From: Myroides profundi
GTDB lineage: Bacteria > Bacteroidota > Bacteroidia > Flavobacteriales > Flavobacteriaceae
DNA length: 64,000 nucleotides
Assembly (NCBI RefSeq): GCF_000833025.1
Contig: NZ_CP010817.1
Span: forward strand, 1,922,001-1,986,000
Direction of reading: 5' to 3'
Below, in pieces: positions 1-8,613 of the stretch (positions within the stretch are counted from its first letter, which is position 1; every line of letters begins with the position of its first letter). The position numbers and the translations under genes are program-made. The notes below the pieces were generated by a model. The model worked only from the letters and a program-made list of their open reading frames with translations. It had not been told where the DNA came from and searched no databases.

Positions 1-1
1 T

Positions 2-316
2 AAAGGAAAAGACTTCGTAGAAGAAATCATAAGTGATATTCAGAACTTTGTGAATGGAGAATATAGTTTTGACATTGGAGAGTGTGATGCAGAAGAGTTG
101 TTGTATGTAGCAGACCTAGCTAATGAAGAAATGACAGGTATCGAAGAGTCTGAAGAGATTAGAGATGCTATTTATGAATCTTTTCCAGATGTAGTAAACT
201 ATGATGATGTAGAGGTGAAGATGAATAGAGAGGTAAAGGGAGGAACAGCACTACATAAGATGTATCCTGAGCTTGTAGAAGAAATATGTGATGTACGTTC
301 TGACGTAGAAGAATAA
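2..316 (+). CDS. Hypothetical protein, 3' part only (runs off left edge)
   Basis: The reading frame is open from the first bases of the window to a TAA at 314-316, so the true start lies outside; a GTG at 50 is an internal codon in this view, not a convincing start. The visible 104 residues are acidic and probably soluble, with no signal peptide or membrane segment. I recognise no family. A strong terminator follows directly, so this is the last gene of its transcript. Confidence 0.6.
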   Translation, partial: KGKDFVEEIISDIQNFVNGEYSFDIGECDAEELLYVADLANEEMTGIEESEEIRDAIYESFPDVVNYDDVEVKMNREVKGGTALHKMYPELVEEICDVRSDVEE

Positions 317-322
317 GATAAG

Positions 323-362
323 AGGAAGTATAGAGCATAGATGCTTTATACTTCCTTTTTTT
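323..362 (+). terminator. Rho-independent terminator
   Basis: A 15-bp stem (323-337 with 342-356, one G-U pair) closed by a 4-nt loop and followed by a run of T. It sits 7 bases after the stop of the left-edge gene. Confidence 0.85.
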
Positions 363-518
363 AACTCAGATTAAGCGATAGACATATAAATCAAGTAATT
401 TACAAAATAGGTCTGAACTAGTGAGTAAAGCATACTATAGTATCGTTTTAGAGCTAATGAGAGAGAGATGAAGTAAAATTGCTTTGTGGTATTTGGTTAA
501 CGTATAATCTGGGTTTAA
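361..518 (-). repeat. MITE-like intergenic repeat, copy 1
   Basis: This 158-bp stretch is the reverse complement of the elements at 12204-12331 and 43765-43925. Its ends form an imperfect inverted pair (TTAACTCAGATTA at 361-373 and TAATCTGGGTTTAA at 505-518). Shared core blocks, read on the minus strand, include CCAAATACCACAAAGCA, TAGCTCTAAAAC and CAGACCTATTTTGTA. It has no coding potential. It touches the terminator of the preceding gene and ends 16 bases before the next start codon. Confidence 0.7.
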
Positions 519-534
519 ATAATAAAAGGTAAGT

Positions 535-1203
535 ATGAAAGGAAAGACATTGTTTAGGAGTTTGTTTATAGCAGGTTTGTTATTTGTGGCTACAGAAGCA
601 CAAGCTCAAAAAATAGAGAAAAATTATAGAGAAGATTGGACTTATTCGCATAATAGATATGATGCCCAATTGGAGAAAGCTTTCTTTGGTGGTCTAGATT
701 TTTCGGATAATAATAGAAATAAAATAGAATTTTCAAAAGAGTATCTAAACCTAGAATACAGCGGAATTCTGGAGGATGACGAGTTACAGCAGTTGTTCTT
801 AATGGACTTAGTTAAGAAGTATAAGTATACTAATCGTTATACAGCAACTTATGAGGTGGATATGTTTGGAAAAGTGACGATAAAAGATAACCAAGGAAAT
901 AAGATTGAATACGGTACAGATCTTTTTGGGAATAAAATTTATGAAGACAAGAAAAGAGGGATTAAGTATTCTATTGGAAAAGATTTAATGGGAGACTATA
1001 ACTATAAGTCTGGTAGAGAAAGTGCTAGTTTAAAGAAAGATATCTTTGACAAATGGAAGTATACAGATAGTTTTGGTAATAAATTAGAGATAGGACAAGA
1101 GACATGGGGACGCTGGATTACACAGTTTAGAGATGAAGAGGGAGTATTATTTTATTTGATAACCGTATTCTTTAGACCAAATGAAAACATTATGTATAGA
1201 TAA
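535..1203 (+). CDS. Exported hypothetical protein
   Basis: The first 25 residues are a signal peptide (Lys/Arg start, hydrophobic core, AQAQ cleavage region), so the product is exported. The remaining ~197 residues contain loose repeats of the form DxFGxKxxYxDxxGNKIEYG (roughly residues 105-200), suggesting a beta-rich repeat protein, but I recognise no named family. The 3' end overlaps the start of the SUKH gene by 23 bases in another frame, so the two are probably co-transcribed. It could be an accessory exported protein of an immunity-gene island; that is inference. Confidence 0.75.
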   Translation: MKGKTLFRSLFIAGLLFVATEAQAQKIEKNYREDWTYSHNRYDAQLEKAFFGGLDFSDNNRNKIEFSKEYLNLEYSGILEDDELQQLFLMDLVKKYKYTNRYTATYEVDMFGKVTIKDNQGNKIEYGTDLFGNKIYEDKKRGIKYSIGKDLMGDYNYKSGRESASLKKDIFDKWKYTDSFGNKLEIGQETWGRWITQFRDEEGVLFYLITVFFRPNENIMYR

Positions 1204-1792
1204 GAAGGAAGATATCATCATTCCTTTTACTAAAATAGGTGATCCTTTATGGAAAGACAAGACTAAACTAATCATTGAGTCCTTAGCTGATAATTGGGGA
1301 AATGATTTAGTAGACCCCAAATCAGAAGAGGAAATACAACTATTAGAAGCAAGAATAGAAACCAGTTTACCAAATTCTTTAAAGGAGTTTTATAAAGTGT
1401 TTGGGGTAGCTGATATAGGCGAACAGTTAATCAGCTTTGACGAAATAGACTATATTATAAAAATATGGGAACCTCACCCAGAATACGGACCTAGTTTCAC
1501 CCTGGAGGACTTATCAGTGTTGCCTTACTTAATTACTTTTAGTGATTATCTAGGTAATGGGAATATGTTCTGTTTTCATAAAGAGACTAAAGAGATCTAT
1601 TATTTTGATCATGATAGTCAACCTTATTTGACAAAGATGTTTAGTCATTTTGATGATTATTTAAAAGGGTGTTTGGTTTTTGCGCAAGCAGATTTATTTG
1701 GAGAAGTAGGGCAGGATAAAGTAGATCAATGGACAGAACAAATAGTTGATGAGCTGATAGGAGCAGACCTAGTTCGTAAATGGAGATATTAA
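1181..1792 (+). CDS. SUKH-1 (SMI1/KNR4) family immunity-type protein
   Basis: The protein of 203 residues matches the SMI1/KNR4 (SUKH-1) fold: the helix EIQLLEARIETSLPNSLKEF at about residues 51-70 followed by YKVFG is the classic SUKH signature, then a beta-rich half. Known SUKH proteins neutralise nuclease and other polymorphic toxins in the cytoplasm of the recipient or producer. The ATG at 1181 lies inside the end of the preceding exported protein gene (23-base overlap), and the next gene starts 15 bases after the stop, giving a three-gene run. No cognate toxin gene is visible in the window, so the target is unknown. Confidence 0.8.
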   Translation: MKTLCIDKKEDIIIPFTKIGDPLWKDKTKLIIESLADNWGNDLVDPKSEEEIQLLEARIETSLPNSLKEFYKVFGVADIGEQLISFDEIDYIIKIWEPHPEYGPSFTLEDLSVLPYLITFSDYLGNGNMFCFHKETKEIYYFDHDSQPYLTKMFSHFDDYLKGCLVFAQADLFGEVGQDKVDQWTEQIVDELIGADLVRKWRY

Positions 1793-1807
1793 AATAAAAC
1801 AATTGGA

Positions 1808-2341
1808 ATGATAGAAATAACTAATTGGAAAACTTTCGAAGAACAGTATAACTTTGAATCGTCTGTATATAATTATGTAAAAGAATCACTTGAGTTAATC
1901 GGTCAGTCTACTTTAAAAGAAGAGATCTTTTGTTCTTTTGCTTTTAACTGTAGTGCTTATAATGGGTATGTATTATTGAGTTTAGACACTGATGTGCTGA
2001 ATAGAGAACGAAAGTATTACCCACCAGATTGGACTTATGAAGTTGTAGAAGATTATGTTTTAGAGCTTAGAGATCTTGGTGCTCGTCTTTATGAGCCTAT
2101 AGAAGATGCATATCACAGTATTGTACAGGATTTAGAAGATCAGTATAAGTTCGATGATTTTACTAATGGCTTCTTGACTAGTTTGAGAAGAGTAATGGTA
2201 CGGATAGAAAGAGAGCATCTTCTATCACAGTATTTAAAAGTAACACCTGAGATATGGACATTGGTTACCGAAATAGATGCTGATGAAGAGGAAGAAGAAA
2301 GCTTATTACAAGAAGAGCGTACTCGTAGTATGGAAATATAA
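1808..2341 (+). CDS. DUF4303-like immunity-type protein
   Basis: A 177-residue acidic soluble protein. It follows the DUF4303 pattern in outline: an early strand block (FCSFAFNCSAYNGYVLLSLD, near residues 42-61), then a Y-x-P-x-W-x-Y-E segment (about 71-78), and a late hydrophobic strand before an acidic tail. The same layout is clearer in the gene at 60142. DUF4303 proteins occur next to SUKH and other immunity genes in polymorphic toxin loci, which fits its place 15 bases behind a SUKH gene. The assignment is by pattern only, so the family is tentative. A bidirectional terminator begins at its stop codon. Confidence 0.65.
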   Translation: MIEITNWKTFEEQYNFESSVYNYVKESLELIGQSTLKEEIFCSFAFNCSAYNGYVLLSLDTDVLNRERKYYPPDWTYEVVEDYVLELRDLGARLYEPIEDAYHSIVQDLEDQYKFDDFTNGFLTSLRRVMVRIEREHLLSQYLKVTPEIWTLVTEIDADEEEEESLLQEERTRSMEI

Positions 2342-2385
2342 AACAAAACAAGGGAAGTAACTTACTTCCCTTGTTTTGTTTTATA
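2341..2385. terminator. Bidirectional terminator between convergent genes
   Basis: A perfect 20-bp inverted repeat (2341-2360 with 2362-2381) whose centre will open into a short loop, flanked by A-rich and T-rich sides. It lies between the DUF4303-like gene and the oppositely oriented MFS gene and can serve both. Confidence 0.85.
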
Positions 2386-3610
2386 AAGTTCGTTTGCGTA
2401 CTAACTTATTAACTCTACTCATTAAGATAATACTTATAGTAGAGACAAGCACAAGCACATAAGCCACAATATTGTAATTGATAAGTGGGCTGTTATCATG
2501 CTCTTGGTAGACAATTAGCCCTGCGATAGCAGCGGCTATACCTCCAGATATTTGCTGTAGAGAAGATGTGATACTCATATAAGCCCCTCTGTCCGCTGTA
2601 TCAGGGACAGCACTATTAAGAGCTGATGAAGGAACCATACGACTCATAATCCCAATCATCATAAAAATGTTAGTCATAATCACTAACCAAAAAGGGATCT
2701 GAAAGAAGTTTGTGTACACTACACTTACAACCATTAACCAAATAGAGGCAAAAGCAAATAGTTTAAATTTACTCATTCTATCACTTAATTTACCTATAAA
2801 TGGCATAAGTGTTAATGAAGTAACTCCTGATATCATAAAGAGGATAGGTAATTGATCAGGGTGAACACCTAGGTTATTGACTGCAAAGATAGTCCCGAAT
2901 GGCATCATCATAAATCCTCCTACGGATAACATGGTGATAGACATAAATCCTATTCTATAATCTTTATTCTTAAGTGTATTCCACAGATGTGTAATAACGT
3001 TTTTTTGAGGTTGCAGAGTTAGGTGATCTTTCACAGGTTTTAAATACATCGCTATAGCAATAGCTATAAGGATAGATAGTCCTACAATCATGAAGAAAGG
3101 AGCTTCCCAAAACCACTTGTTAGCAATATATAGCCCAATAGGAATACCGAGTACTTGACTTGCACCGAACCCCATTTGTATAAACCCCATTACACGACCT
3201 CTCTGATGTAGACTAAAAATATCTGTCACAATAGCCATAGAGATAGAACCTATCACTCCTCCAAATAATCCTGTGAAAATTCTAGCTAGAACTAAAGTCT
3301 CATACGAATTTGCTAGTCCACAGAATAAGGTCCCTATGATAAAACCAATATAGAAGAACAATAAAAGTTTCTTTCTATCAAACTTATCTGCAAAACCTGC
3401 AGTCAGTAATCCTGCTGCTCCAGCGCTAAAAGCATAAGCTGATACAGCTATTCCAAAATCTTTTGTAGACATAGATAAGCTCTTTAGTAAGAGATCTCCT
3501 AGAGGAGCCATAACCATAAAGTCTAAAATAACAGTGAATTGTGTGATAGCTAGTATGAAAATAACGATTTTTTCATATTTAGTAAAACCTTGATTTGATG
3601 TTCTTTTCAT
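2381..3610 (-). CDS. MFS transporter (DHA1-type exporter)
   Basis: The 409-residue protein has about 12 hydrophobic segments. MFS motif A is visible between segments 2 and 3 (GFADKFDRKK, residues 72-81), the RGR motif follows near residue 136, and the first segment carries the Asp of the drug:H+ antiporter-1 group (VILDFMVMAPL, near residue 30). The family exports small molecules using the proton gradient in the inner membrane; the substrate cannot be read from sequence. It stands alone between a bidirectional terminator and a divergent unknown gene. A minus-strand TATATTTG at 3674-3667 could be its -7 box. Confidence 0.9.
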   Translation of the reverse strand: MKRTSNQGFTKYEKIVIFILAITQFTVILDFMVMAPLGDLLLKSLSMSTKDFGIAVSAYAFSAGAAGLLTAGFADKFDRKKLLLFFYIGFIIGTLFCGLANSYETLVLARIFTGLFGGVIGSISMAIVTDIFSLHQRGRVMGFIQMGFGASQVLGIPIGLYIANKWFWEAPFFMIVGLSILIAIAIAMYLKPVKDHLTLQPQKNVITHLWNTLKNKDYRIGFMSITMLSVGGFMMMPFGTIFAVNNLGVHPDQLPILFMISGVTSLTLMPFIGKLSDRMSKFKLFAFASIWLMVVSVVYTNFFQIPFWLVIMTNIFMMIGIMSRMVPSSALNSAVPDTADRGAYMSITSSLQQISGGIAAAIAGLIVYQEHDNSPLINYNIVAYVLVLVSTISIILMSRVNKLVRKRTL

Positions 3611-3844
3611 AGTGAGATATATCTTCCTCCTTAGTTTATTTAAATAAAAAATTAAAGAAGTTGCTGCAAATATAAACCATTATTCTTTTCATTATCTTTG
3701 AATAAGTAATTAGGGCATTATGAGATTTTTAGTGACTAAACTAGTAAAGATGTGTCTCAATAAAATGCTCTTGTATAAATGTAGAATAAGAACTTACTAC
3801 ATTCTATAAAAGGTAGAGGATAATTAGGGTTAATAAAATGAATA

Positions 3845-4600
3845 ATGAGTATAAATTTATATAAGAAAAGGTATAGTGAGCTTTCTAAAAAATTTAGAGA
3901 GAGTTGTAGTATTAAAGATTTAGCGTCTGACTTATTTGATTTACTGTATGCTTTGCAAGCAGAGGAACAAACAAGTGAGAATATACTGTTGCAAAGTCAT
4001 ATTTATGCCTTGTTAGAGTATTGGGAGACTGCATATAGATTGTTACTTGAAGTAGAAAGTAGTAAGACTCATAAAATCCAAGATAAGCTTTTTGTGTTCT
4101 CAGAAAAAGCGAAATCGCATAAGGATATTTTTGGTGTAAAAGACCTTCGAAAGTTAAGAGAAAGAAAGACAATAGACCTTCTGTTCCCAGAAGATATCAC
4201 CCTTGTAGGGGGAACTAATAATCAATATAGTATAAAAGAGAAGAGAGTAGTTATTTTTAATAAGTACTGTCCACTTGATCGGTTTTTGATTATTAGTCAT
4301 ATTCCTTTTGATAGCAGAGCACAGTCTAAGGTGATAGATTATCTATATTGGCTTACAGACTTGCGTGAAGAGTTAATAGGATTCTATAATAGTGAGAATA
4401 ACGCTTTCCTTCCTTTCTTAGACGGAAAAGCAGATGATGATTGGTATGACACATTAGATCTATATAGCGCTACAATTTACTTACACAACCTAAGTGATAT
4501 TACAGCCTCTATTACGATAGGAGACGAGATTATAGTAGATCATATAATAGATATAGAAATTTCTAATAAAGAATGTATCGAAATGAGTATAGATGGATAA
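3845..4600 (+). CDS. Hypothetical protein, possible immunity-type
   Basis: A 251-residue soluble protein with a helical first half (residues 1-110, many Leu/Glu/Lys) and a mixed alpha/beta second half ending in short strands. I recognise no family. The ATG at 3845 is chosen because an upstream ATG (3838) is in another frame that closes after eight codons. It stands alone, with its own terminator, among several immunity-type genes, which is only a weak hint to its role. Confidence 0.65.
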   Translation: MSINLYKKRYSELSKKFRESCSIKDLASDLFDLLYALQAEEQTSENILLQSHIYALLEYWETAYRLLLEVESSKTHKIQDKLFVFSEKAKSHKDIFGVKDLRKLRERKTIDLLFPEDITLVGGTNNQYSIKEKRVVIFNKYCPLDRFLIISHIPFDSRAQSKVIDYLYWLTDLREELIGFYNSENNAFLPFLDGKADDDWYDTLDLYSATIYLHNLSDITASITIGDEIIVDHIIDIEISNKECIEMSIDG

Positions 4601-4629
4601 TAGAATATTTTGACTCTATTTATGTATGT

Positions 4630-4680
4630 GAAGCCTGTATGAGTTAGAAGTGTATTCTAATTAATACAGGCTTCTTGTTT
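4630..4680. terminator. Bidirectional terminator-like hairpin
   Basis: A perfect 11-bp stem (4630-4640 with 4664-4674), with a second inner stem (TTAGAA/TTCTAA) in the loop. It lies between the stops of two convergent genes. Confidence 0.65.
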
Positions 4681-5425
4681 ATAGATGATGAAGTGGTTTG
4701 ACTTCAGCTTGTTGTTTATATTCTTCTACTAACTTATCTAAGAATGTATATAAGGCTTGATTCATTCTAGTATAGTCATATTTCATTAGTTGTTGAGCAG
4801 ACTGTACAAAGGGATGATTAGCATATTTCACTAAGCTTTCATGATCATTGGCAAGAATTAACTCTATTACTTCTGGTGTAAATTCCATATGACACTGCAA
4901 TCCATATACTAGATTAGAATACTCTATTATTTGTCTAGGACATCCTTCGCTAGTAGCGAGTACTATGGCATCTGGTGTAAGTCCTGGCATATCATTGTGC
5001 CAGTGGCCTACTGGAAGTCCATTTTCTATATGTTTAAACTTTGGATGAGTCTTTCCTTCATCTGTAAGGTGAATAGGCCATACACCAAACTCTTTTTCTG
5101 GGCTGTGACTATAAGCGTTACACAGAGCTTCTCCTATAAGTTGCGCTCCTAGGCAGACTCCGACAACTGCTTTATGAGCGAGAATACACTTTAGTATTAA
5201 CTCCTTTTCTTTTTGTGCATTGAAGTAAGGACACTCCTCCGTTGTAGTAATAGGATTTTGAGGGCCTCCTAAGACAATAAGTAAATCAATATGCTCTGCT
5301 GAGGTTGGCAAAATGTTATTTTCATAGGTTTTAGTCATGCTGACACTATAGTTATGTCTTTTTGTCCAAAGCAGAAATGCGCCTGGAGCCTCGTATTCTT
5401 CATGTATTACAAAATGTATGTGCAT
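4679..5425 (-). CDS. Class I glutamine amidotransferase
   Basis: This cytosolic GATase-1 protein carries the nucleophile elbow GVCLGAQ (Cys91 from this start) and the HxE pair of the triad in LQCHMEFTPE (His179, Glu181); the GGPQNP oxyanion-side loop is at about residues 53-58. The family releases ammonia from glutamine; stand-alone members like this one are often named GMP synthase-like, but their acceptor is mostly unknown. I prefer the ATG at 5425 because the conserved region starts with MHIHFVIHEEYEAPG; the longer frame (ATG at 5473) adds 16 residues unlike the family. The length of 248 residues suits the family. The gene is monocistronic. Confidence 0.85.
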   Translation of the reverse strand: MHIHFVIHEEYEAPGAFLLWTKRHNYSVSMTKTYENNILPTSAEHIDLLIVLGGPQNPITTTEECPYFNAQKEKELILKCILAHKAVVGVCLGAQLIGEALCNAYSHSPEKEFGVWPIHLTDEGKTHPKFKHIENGLPVGHWHNDMPGLTPDAIVLATSEGCPRQIIEYSNLVYGLQCHMEFTPEVIELILANDHESLVKYANHPFVQSAQQLMKYDYTRMNQALYTFLDKLVEEYKQQAEVKPLHHL

Positions 5426-5682
5426 TATATCAGTTGTTTGATTTGTGACAAAGATAAAATGTGGTCTAGCCAAGGGAATAGTCCAGAATAATTAAAGCTT
5501 CCTAGTCCAAGGAGATAAGGCAAAATTAGAAAGTATAGGGTGTATGGTTACTTATATTTTATTAAAATATACTAAATAAGTATGGTTTGTTTGTTTTTGT
5601 TGTTTTTAAAATGGCTTTTAATGTATAAATAGTTTTAAAATGGTTGTTAAGTGGTATTATTATAGGTGTAGCCTCTGTTTTA

Positions 5683-5714
5683 TTGTGTTTTTGACAATAC
5701 TTAATGTAGTTTTG
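5683..5714 (+). promoter_or_regulatory. Candidate Bacteroidota promoter for the OmpA-family gene
   Basis: TTG (5683-5685), 21-base spacer, TAGTTTTG (5707-5714), matching the Bacteroidota primary-sigma pattern TTG / TAnnTTTG. Transcription would start near 5720, about 30 bases before the ATG. Confidence 0.5.
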
Positions 5715-5750
5715 TATTAGGTGATTAACCCCACATTTCCAATCTAACGT

Positions 5751-7718
5751 ATGAGAAAACAATTACTAAAAACAGGTTTATTAAGTATTGCTTTATTTGC
5801 TTTGGGTACTAATGTACAAGCTCAGCGTGTAGCTGAGAAGAAAGCGGACAAAGAATATGAAAAACTAGCTTATATAGATGCTATAAAAATCTATGAACGC
5901 ATGGCTAAAAAAGGATATATCAACGGCGATATATTAATGAAATTAGCAGATTCATATTATTTTAATGGAAAGTTACTTGATGCTAATAAATGGTATACAG
6001 AGCTATTTAATGGAGAGTACGATGATAAGGATACAGTGAAGATCCCTTCAGAGTATTACTATCGTTATGCACAGACCTTAAAAGCCGCTGAACAATATGA
6101 GGCTTCTAAAAAAGTAATGGAGCAATTCGTTGTATTAGAAAAGGGAGACTCTAGAGCGAAATTATATATAGAGAATAAAGACTATTTAAAAAGAATTGAA
6201 GGTGGAGCAGCTCGTTATGAATTGATTCATACTTCTATTAATACTCCTTATTCTGATTATGGAGCAGCAGTGATAGGAGATCAACTTATTTTTACTTCTG
6301 CACGTCCTTCTAGTGAATTATCAAGTAAGAAATTACACGAGTGGACGAATGAGAGTTTTACTACACTGTACAGTAGCACGATCTTAGCAGATGGCAAGTT
6401 AGGAGAGCCTGTTGTTTATGCTCCTGAGTTGAGTTCTAAGGTTAATGATGCTACTGCTGTATTTACCAAAGATGGAAAGACGATGTTCTTTACTCGTAAT
6501 AATTCTAATCTAAAAGGTAAGCGTAAAAACAACAAGAAGAACTCTTCTCTATTAAAGATATTTAGTGCTACTAAACAAGCGAATGGTACTTGGGGAGATA
6601 TAAAAGAATTACCGATTAACTCAGATAACTTTAATACTGCTCACCCAGCACTGACACCAGATAACGAATGGTTGTATTTCTCTTCTGATAGAGATGGAAG
6701 CGAAGGGCAGTCAGATATCTTTAGAGTAGCTTTATATCCTAATGATGTGTATGGAGGTGTAGAGAACATAGGGAAGAAAGTAAACACAGCAGGACGTGAG
6801 ACATTCCCATTTATCTCTTCTGATAATTATTTATTCTTTGCTTCTGATGGACATCCTGGTTTAGGAGGATTAGATATTTTCTCAGCTAAGTTAGAGAAGA
6901 ATGGAATGATAGGTGAAGTGACTAATTTAGGTGCGCCTATTAATAGCCCATTTGATGACTTTTCTATTTATATGAATAGAGACACAAATGCAGGATATGT
7001 GAGTTCAAACCGACCAGAAGGATTGGGAGGAGATGATATCTATTCTTTTATTCAGAAAGCATGCTTACAGCATATAGTAGGTACTGTATATGACATTAAA
7101 ACAAAGAAAGGTATTCCTAATGCAACTGTTGTGATATCAGATGGATTATATGAAAAGTCTAAAACCATTCAGACAGATGAGCAAGGTAAGTACAGTTCTG
7201 AGACATTAGATTGTAGTGAGAAGTATCGCATTAAGGTAGAAGCGCCAGAATATAGTACTGTAGAATTGGTATTTGAGGCTGCTGCTGTGACTGGTGATAA
7301 AGAAGTGAATATAGGTTTAGACAAATCGTATGAAACACTAGGAGTAAACGATGATTTATTTAAGAAGCTAAAACTACAACCAATCTATTTTGACTTTGAT
7401 CAATCATTTATCCGTAGAGATGCATCGATAGAATTGATGAAAGTTGTTGAGGTAATGAGAGAGTACCCAGCTATGATCATAGATGTGCGTTCACATACAG
7501 ATAGTAGAGGTAATGACAATTATAATTTAGCCTTATCAGATAGACGTGTGAAAGCAACTATTAAATGGATGATTTCTCAAGGTATAGAACCAAATCGTCT
7601 GACAGGTAGAGGATATGGAGAAAGCCAACTACAGAACAGATGCTCTAACGGAGTACCATGTAGTGAAGCGGATCATCAGCTAAACAGAAGAAGTGAGTTT
7701 ATCATTATAAAAATGTAA
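5751..7718 (+). CDS. OmpA-family protein with TPR, PD40 propeller and CRD (PorE-like)
   Basis: A signal peptide (residues 1-25) is followed by TPR-like helices (about 30-145), a PD40/WD40-like beta-propeller (about 160-435; repeated FTSARP, LYFSSDRDG, LFFASDG and GYVSSNRPEG blades), a carboxypeptidase-regulatory-like domain (about 440-525) and a C-terminal OmpA domain (about 545-655) with YFDFDQSFIR, the SHTDSRGNDNYNLALSDRR peptidoglycan-binding motif and the NRRSEF end. This is the domain order of PorE, which ties the type IX secretion/gliding apparatus to peptidoglycan, but Flavobacteriaceae have several paralogues beside PorP/SprF genes. Here no PorP/SprF neighbour exists, so whether it serves T9SS is open. 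Confidence 0.9.
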   Translation: MRKQLLKTGLLSIALFALGTNVQAQRVAEKKADKEYEKLAYIDAIKIYERMAKKGYINGDILMKLADSYYFNGKLLDANKWYTELFNGEYDDKDTVKIPSEYYYRYAQTLKAAEQYEASKKVMEQFVVLEKGDSRAKLYIENKDYLKRIEGGAARYELIHTSINTPYSDYGAAVIGDQLIFTSARPSSELSSKKLHEWTNESFTTLYSSTILADGKLGEPVVYAPELSSKVNDATAVFTKDGKTMFFTRNNSNLKGKRKNNKKNSSLLKIFSATKQANGTWGDIKELPINSDNFNTAHPALTPDNEWLYFSSDRDGSEGQSDIFRVALYPNDVYGGVENIGKKVNTAGRETFPFISSDNYLFFASDGHPGLGGLDIFSAKLEKNGMIGEVTNLGAPINSPFDDFSIYMNRDTNAGYVSSNRPEGLGGDDIYSFIQKACLQHIVGTVYDIKTKKGIPNATVVISDGLYEKSKTIQTDEQGKYSSETLDCSEKYRIKVEAPEYSTVELVFEAAAVTGDKEVNIGLDKSYETLGVNDDLFKKLKLQPIYFDFDQSFIRRDASIELMKVVEVMREYPAMIIDVRSHTDSRGNDNYNLALSDRRVKATIKWMISQGIEPNRLTGRGYGESQLQNRCSNGVPCSEADHQLNRRSEFIIIKM

Positions 7719-7720
7719 CA

Positions 7721-7747
7721 AAAAAAGAGGCGAGAGCCTCTTTTTTT
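7721..7747 (+). terminator. Rho-independent terminator
   Basis: An 11-bp stem with GAGA loop (7721-7731 with 7736-7746) ending in a T run, directly after the OmpA-family gene. Confidence 0.9.
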
Positions 7748-7996
7748 AATTAGGAATTATTGTCCTGCGGGCAATATGCACACACAGAATGCCAATGTAG
7801 AGACGCAATATTTTGCGTGTCACACAATACATACGTACATACATATATACATACCACAATCATTATCCATAATCGTAGGGATGTATTACATACATCCACA
7901 TAAAACATCAAACGATGTTTTCCAACATGTAGGTATAACATATTGCGTGTCACACAATACATATCCACACAGTAGCCACAAGTCAAATCCATAATA
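7747..7996 (+). repeat. Palindromic repeat cluster, copy A
   Basis: Starts with TAATTAGGAATT (7747-7758, sharing the T run of the terminator). It contains the short palindromes GACGCAATATTTTGCGT, GGATGTAT-TAC-ATACATCC (7879-7897) and AACATCAAACGATGTT, and repeated TTGCGTGTCACACAATACATA. The block around 7871-7920 is nearly identical to blocks in copies B and C. Two small reading frames here lie wholly in the repeats and are not genes. 7997-8136 holds nothing further that I recognise. Confidence 0.8.
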
Positions 7997-8136
7997 CTAT
8001 GGACTATTTCATACATCTGTATATCGTAACCACAAACTTTGTCTAGTTATAGAAATAGTCTTTTAATGTTTGAATACTATATATTTATCCAAATTATAAG
8101 TTTTAAAATTGTTGTATTGATTTTAAATATATTAGA

Positions 8137-8610
8137 ATGAAAAAGATGATACTTTTTATGAGTCTATTACTTATAATAGCTTGTAGTAGTGATGAGAAAT
8201 TTAGCCCAACAGTTGTTGATACTAATTATAGCATCATGTTAAAGGATATTAAAGGAAATAATCTATTAGACCCTACGTATGATGGATCCTTTTCTCATCA
8301 AAAAATAGTATTATATGAAGCAGATGCAAATGGTAAAAACACAGCTGTTATTTATAGAAAAGGATCAGAAATAATCAGGTCTGTATCTATTGAAGGAAAA
8401 ACAGAATATTATATAGAAATACAAGGTGGTTCTTATATTGCCCCTGATAGGTATATTGTGTATTTATCTTTGCCAAATGGTGATTTAGATAAACTGGAAA
8501 TGAAGTTTAAGAAGAAAGGTCATAGTACATTGAAATATGAGGTGTACTATAACTCTAAATTAATATGGCGTGAGGGAGATATTGATTTAGGGTTTGTTAT
8601 CATTAAATAG
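8137..8610 (+). CDS. Small lipoprotein of unknown function
   Basis: A 157-residue protein with a lipoprotein signal: KK start, hydrophobic run and lipobox IIAC with the acylated Cys at residue 16, followed by SSDEK. The mature part is beta-rich and may form one immunoglobulin-like or transthyretin-like domain. Small lipoproteins of this build, with a short hydrophobic signal and a LKDxxGNNLLxP strand near the start, are common and mostly uncharacterised in Flavobacteriaceae. It stands alone between repeat clusters. Confidence 0.75.
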   Translation: MKKMILFMSLLLIIACSSDEKFSPTVVDTNYSIMLKDIKGNNLLDPTYDGSFSHQKIVLYEADANGKNTAVIYRKGSEIIRSVSIEGKTEYYIEIQGGSYIAPDRYIVYLSLPNGDLDKLEMKFKKKGHSTLKYEVYYNSKLIWREGDIDLGFVIIK

Positions 8611-8613
8611 ATA

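Noticed and set aside
3716..3850. Apparent shared upstream motifs between 3716-3830 and 11032-11170 (GCATTATGAGA, CTCAATAAAAT, GGATAATTA)
   Set aside because: The three short matches are in different order at the two places, so chance in AT-rich DNA is the simpler explanation.
5562..5762. Minus-strand 66-codon frame upstream of the OmpA-family gene
   Set aside because: Composition is that of AT-rich intergenic DNA, it overlaps the candidate promoter and the true start, and has no family look.
7750..8016. Reading frames on both strands in repeat cluster A (also 7776-7994)
   Set aside because: They lie wholly inside the palindromic repeats and give Cys/His/Tyr-rich sequence with no family match.
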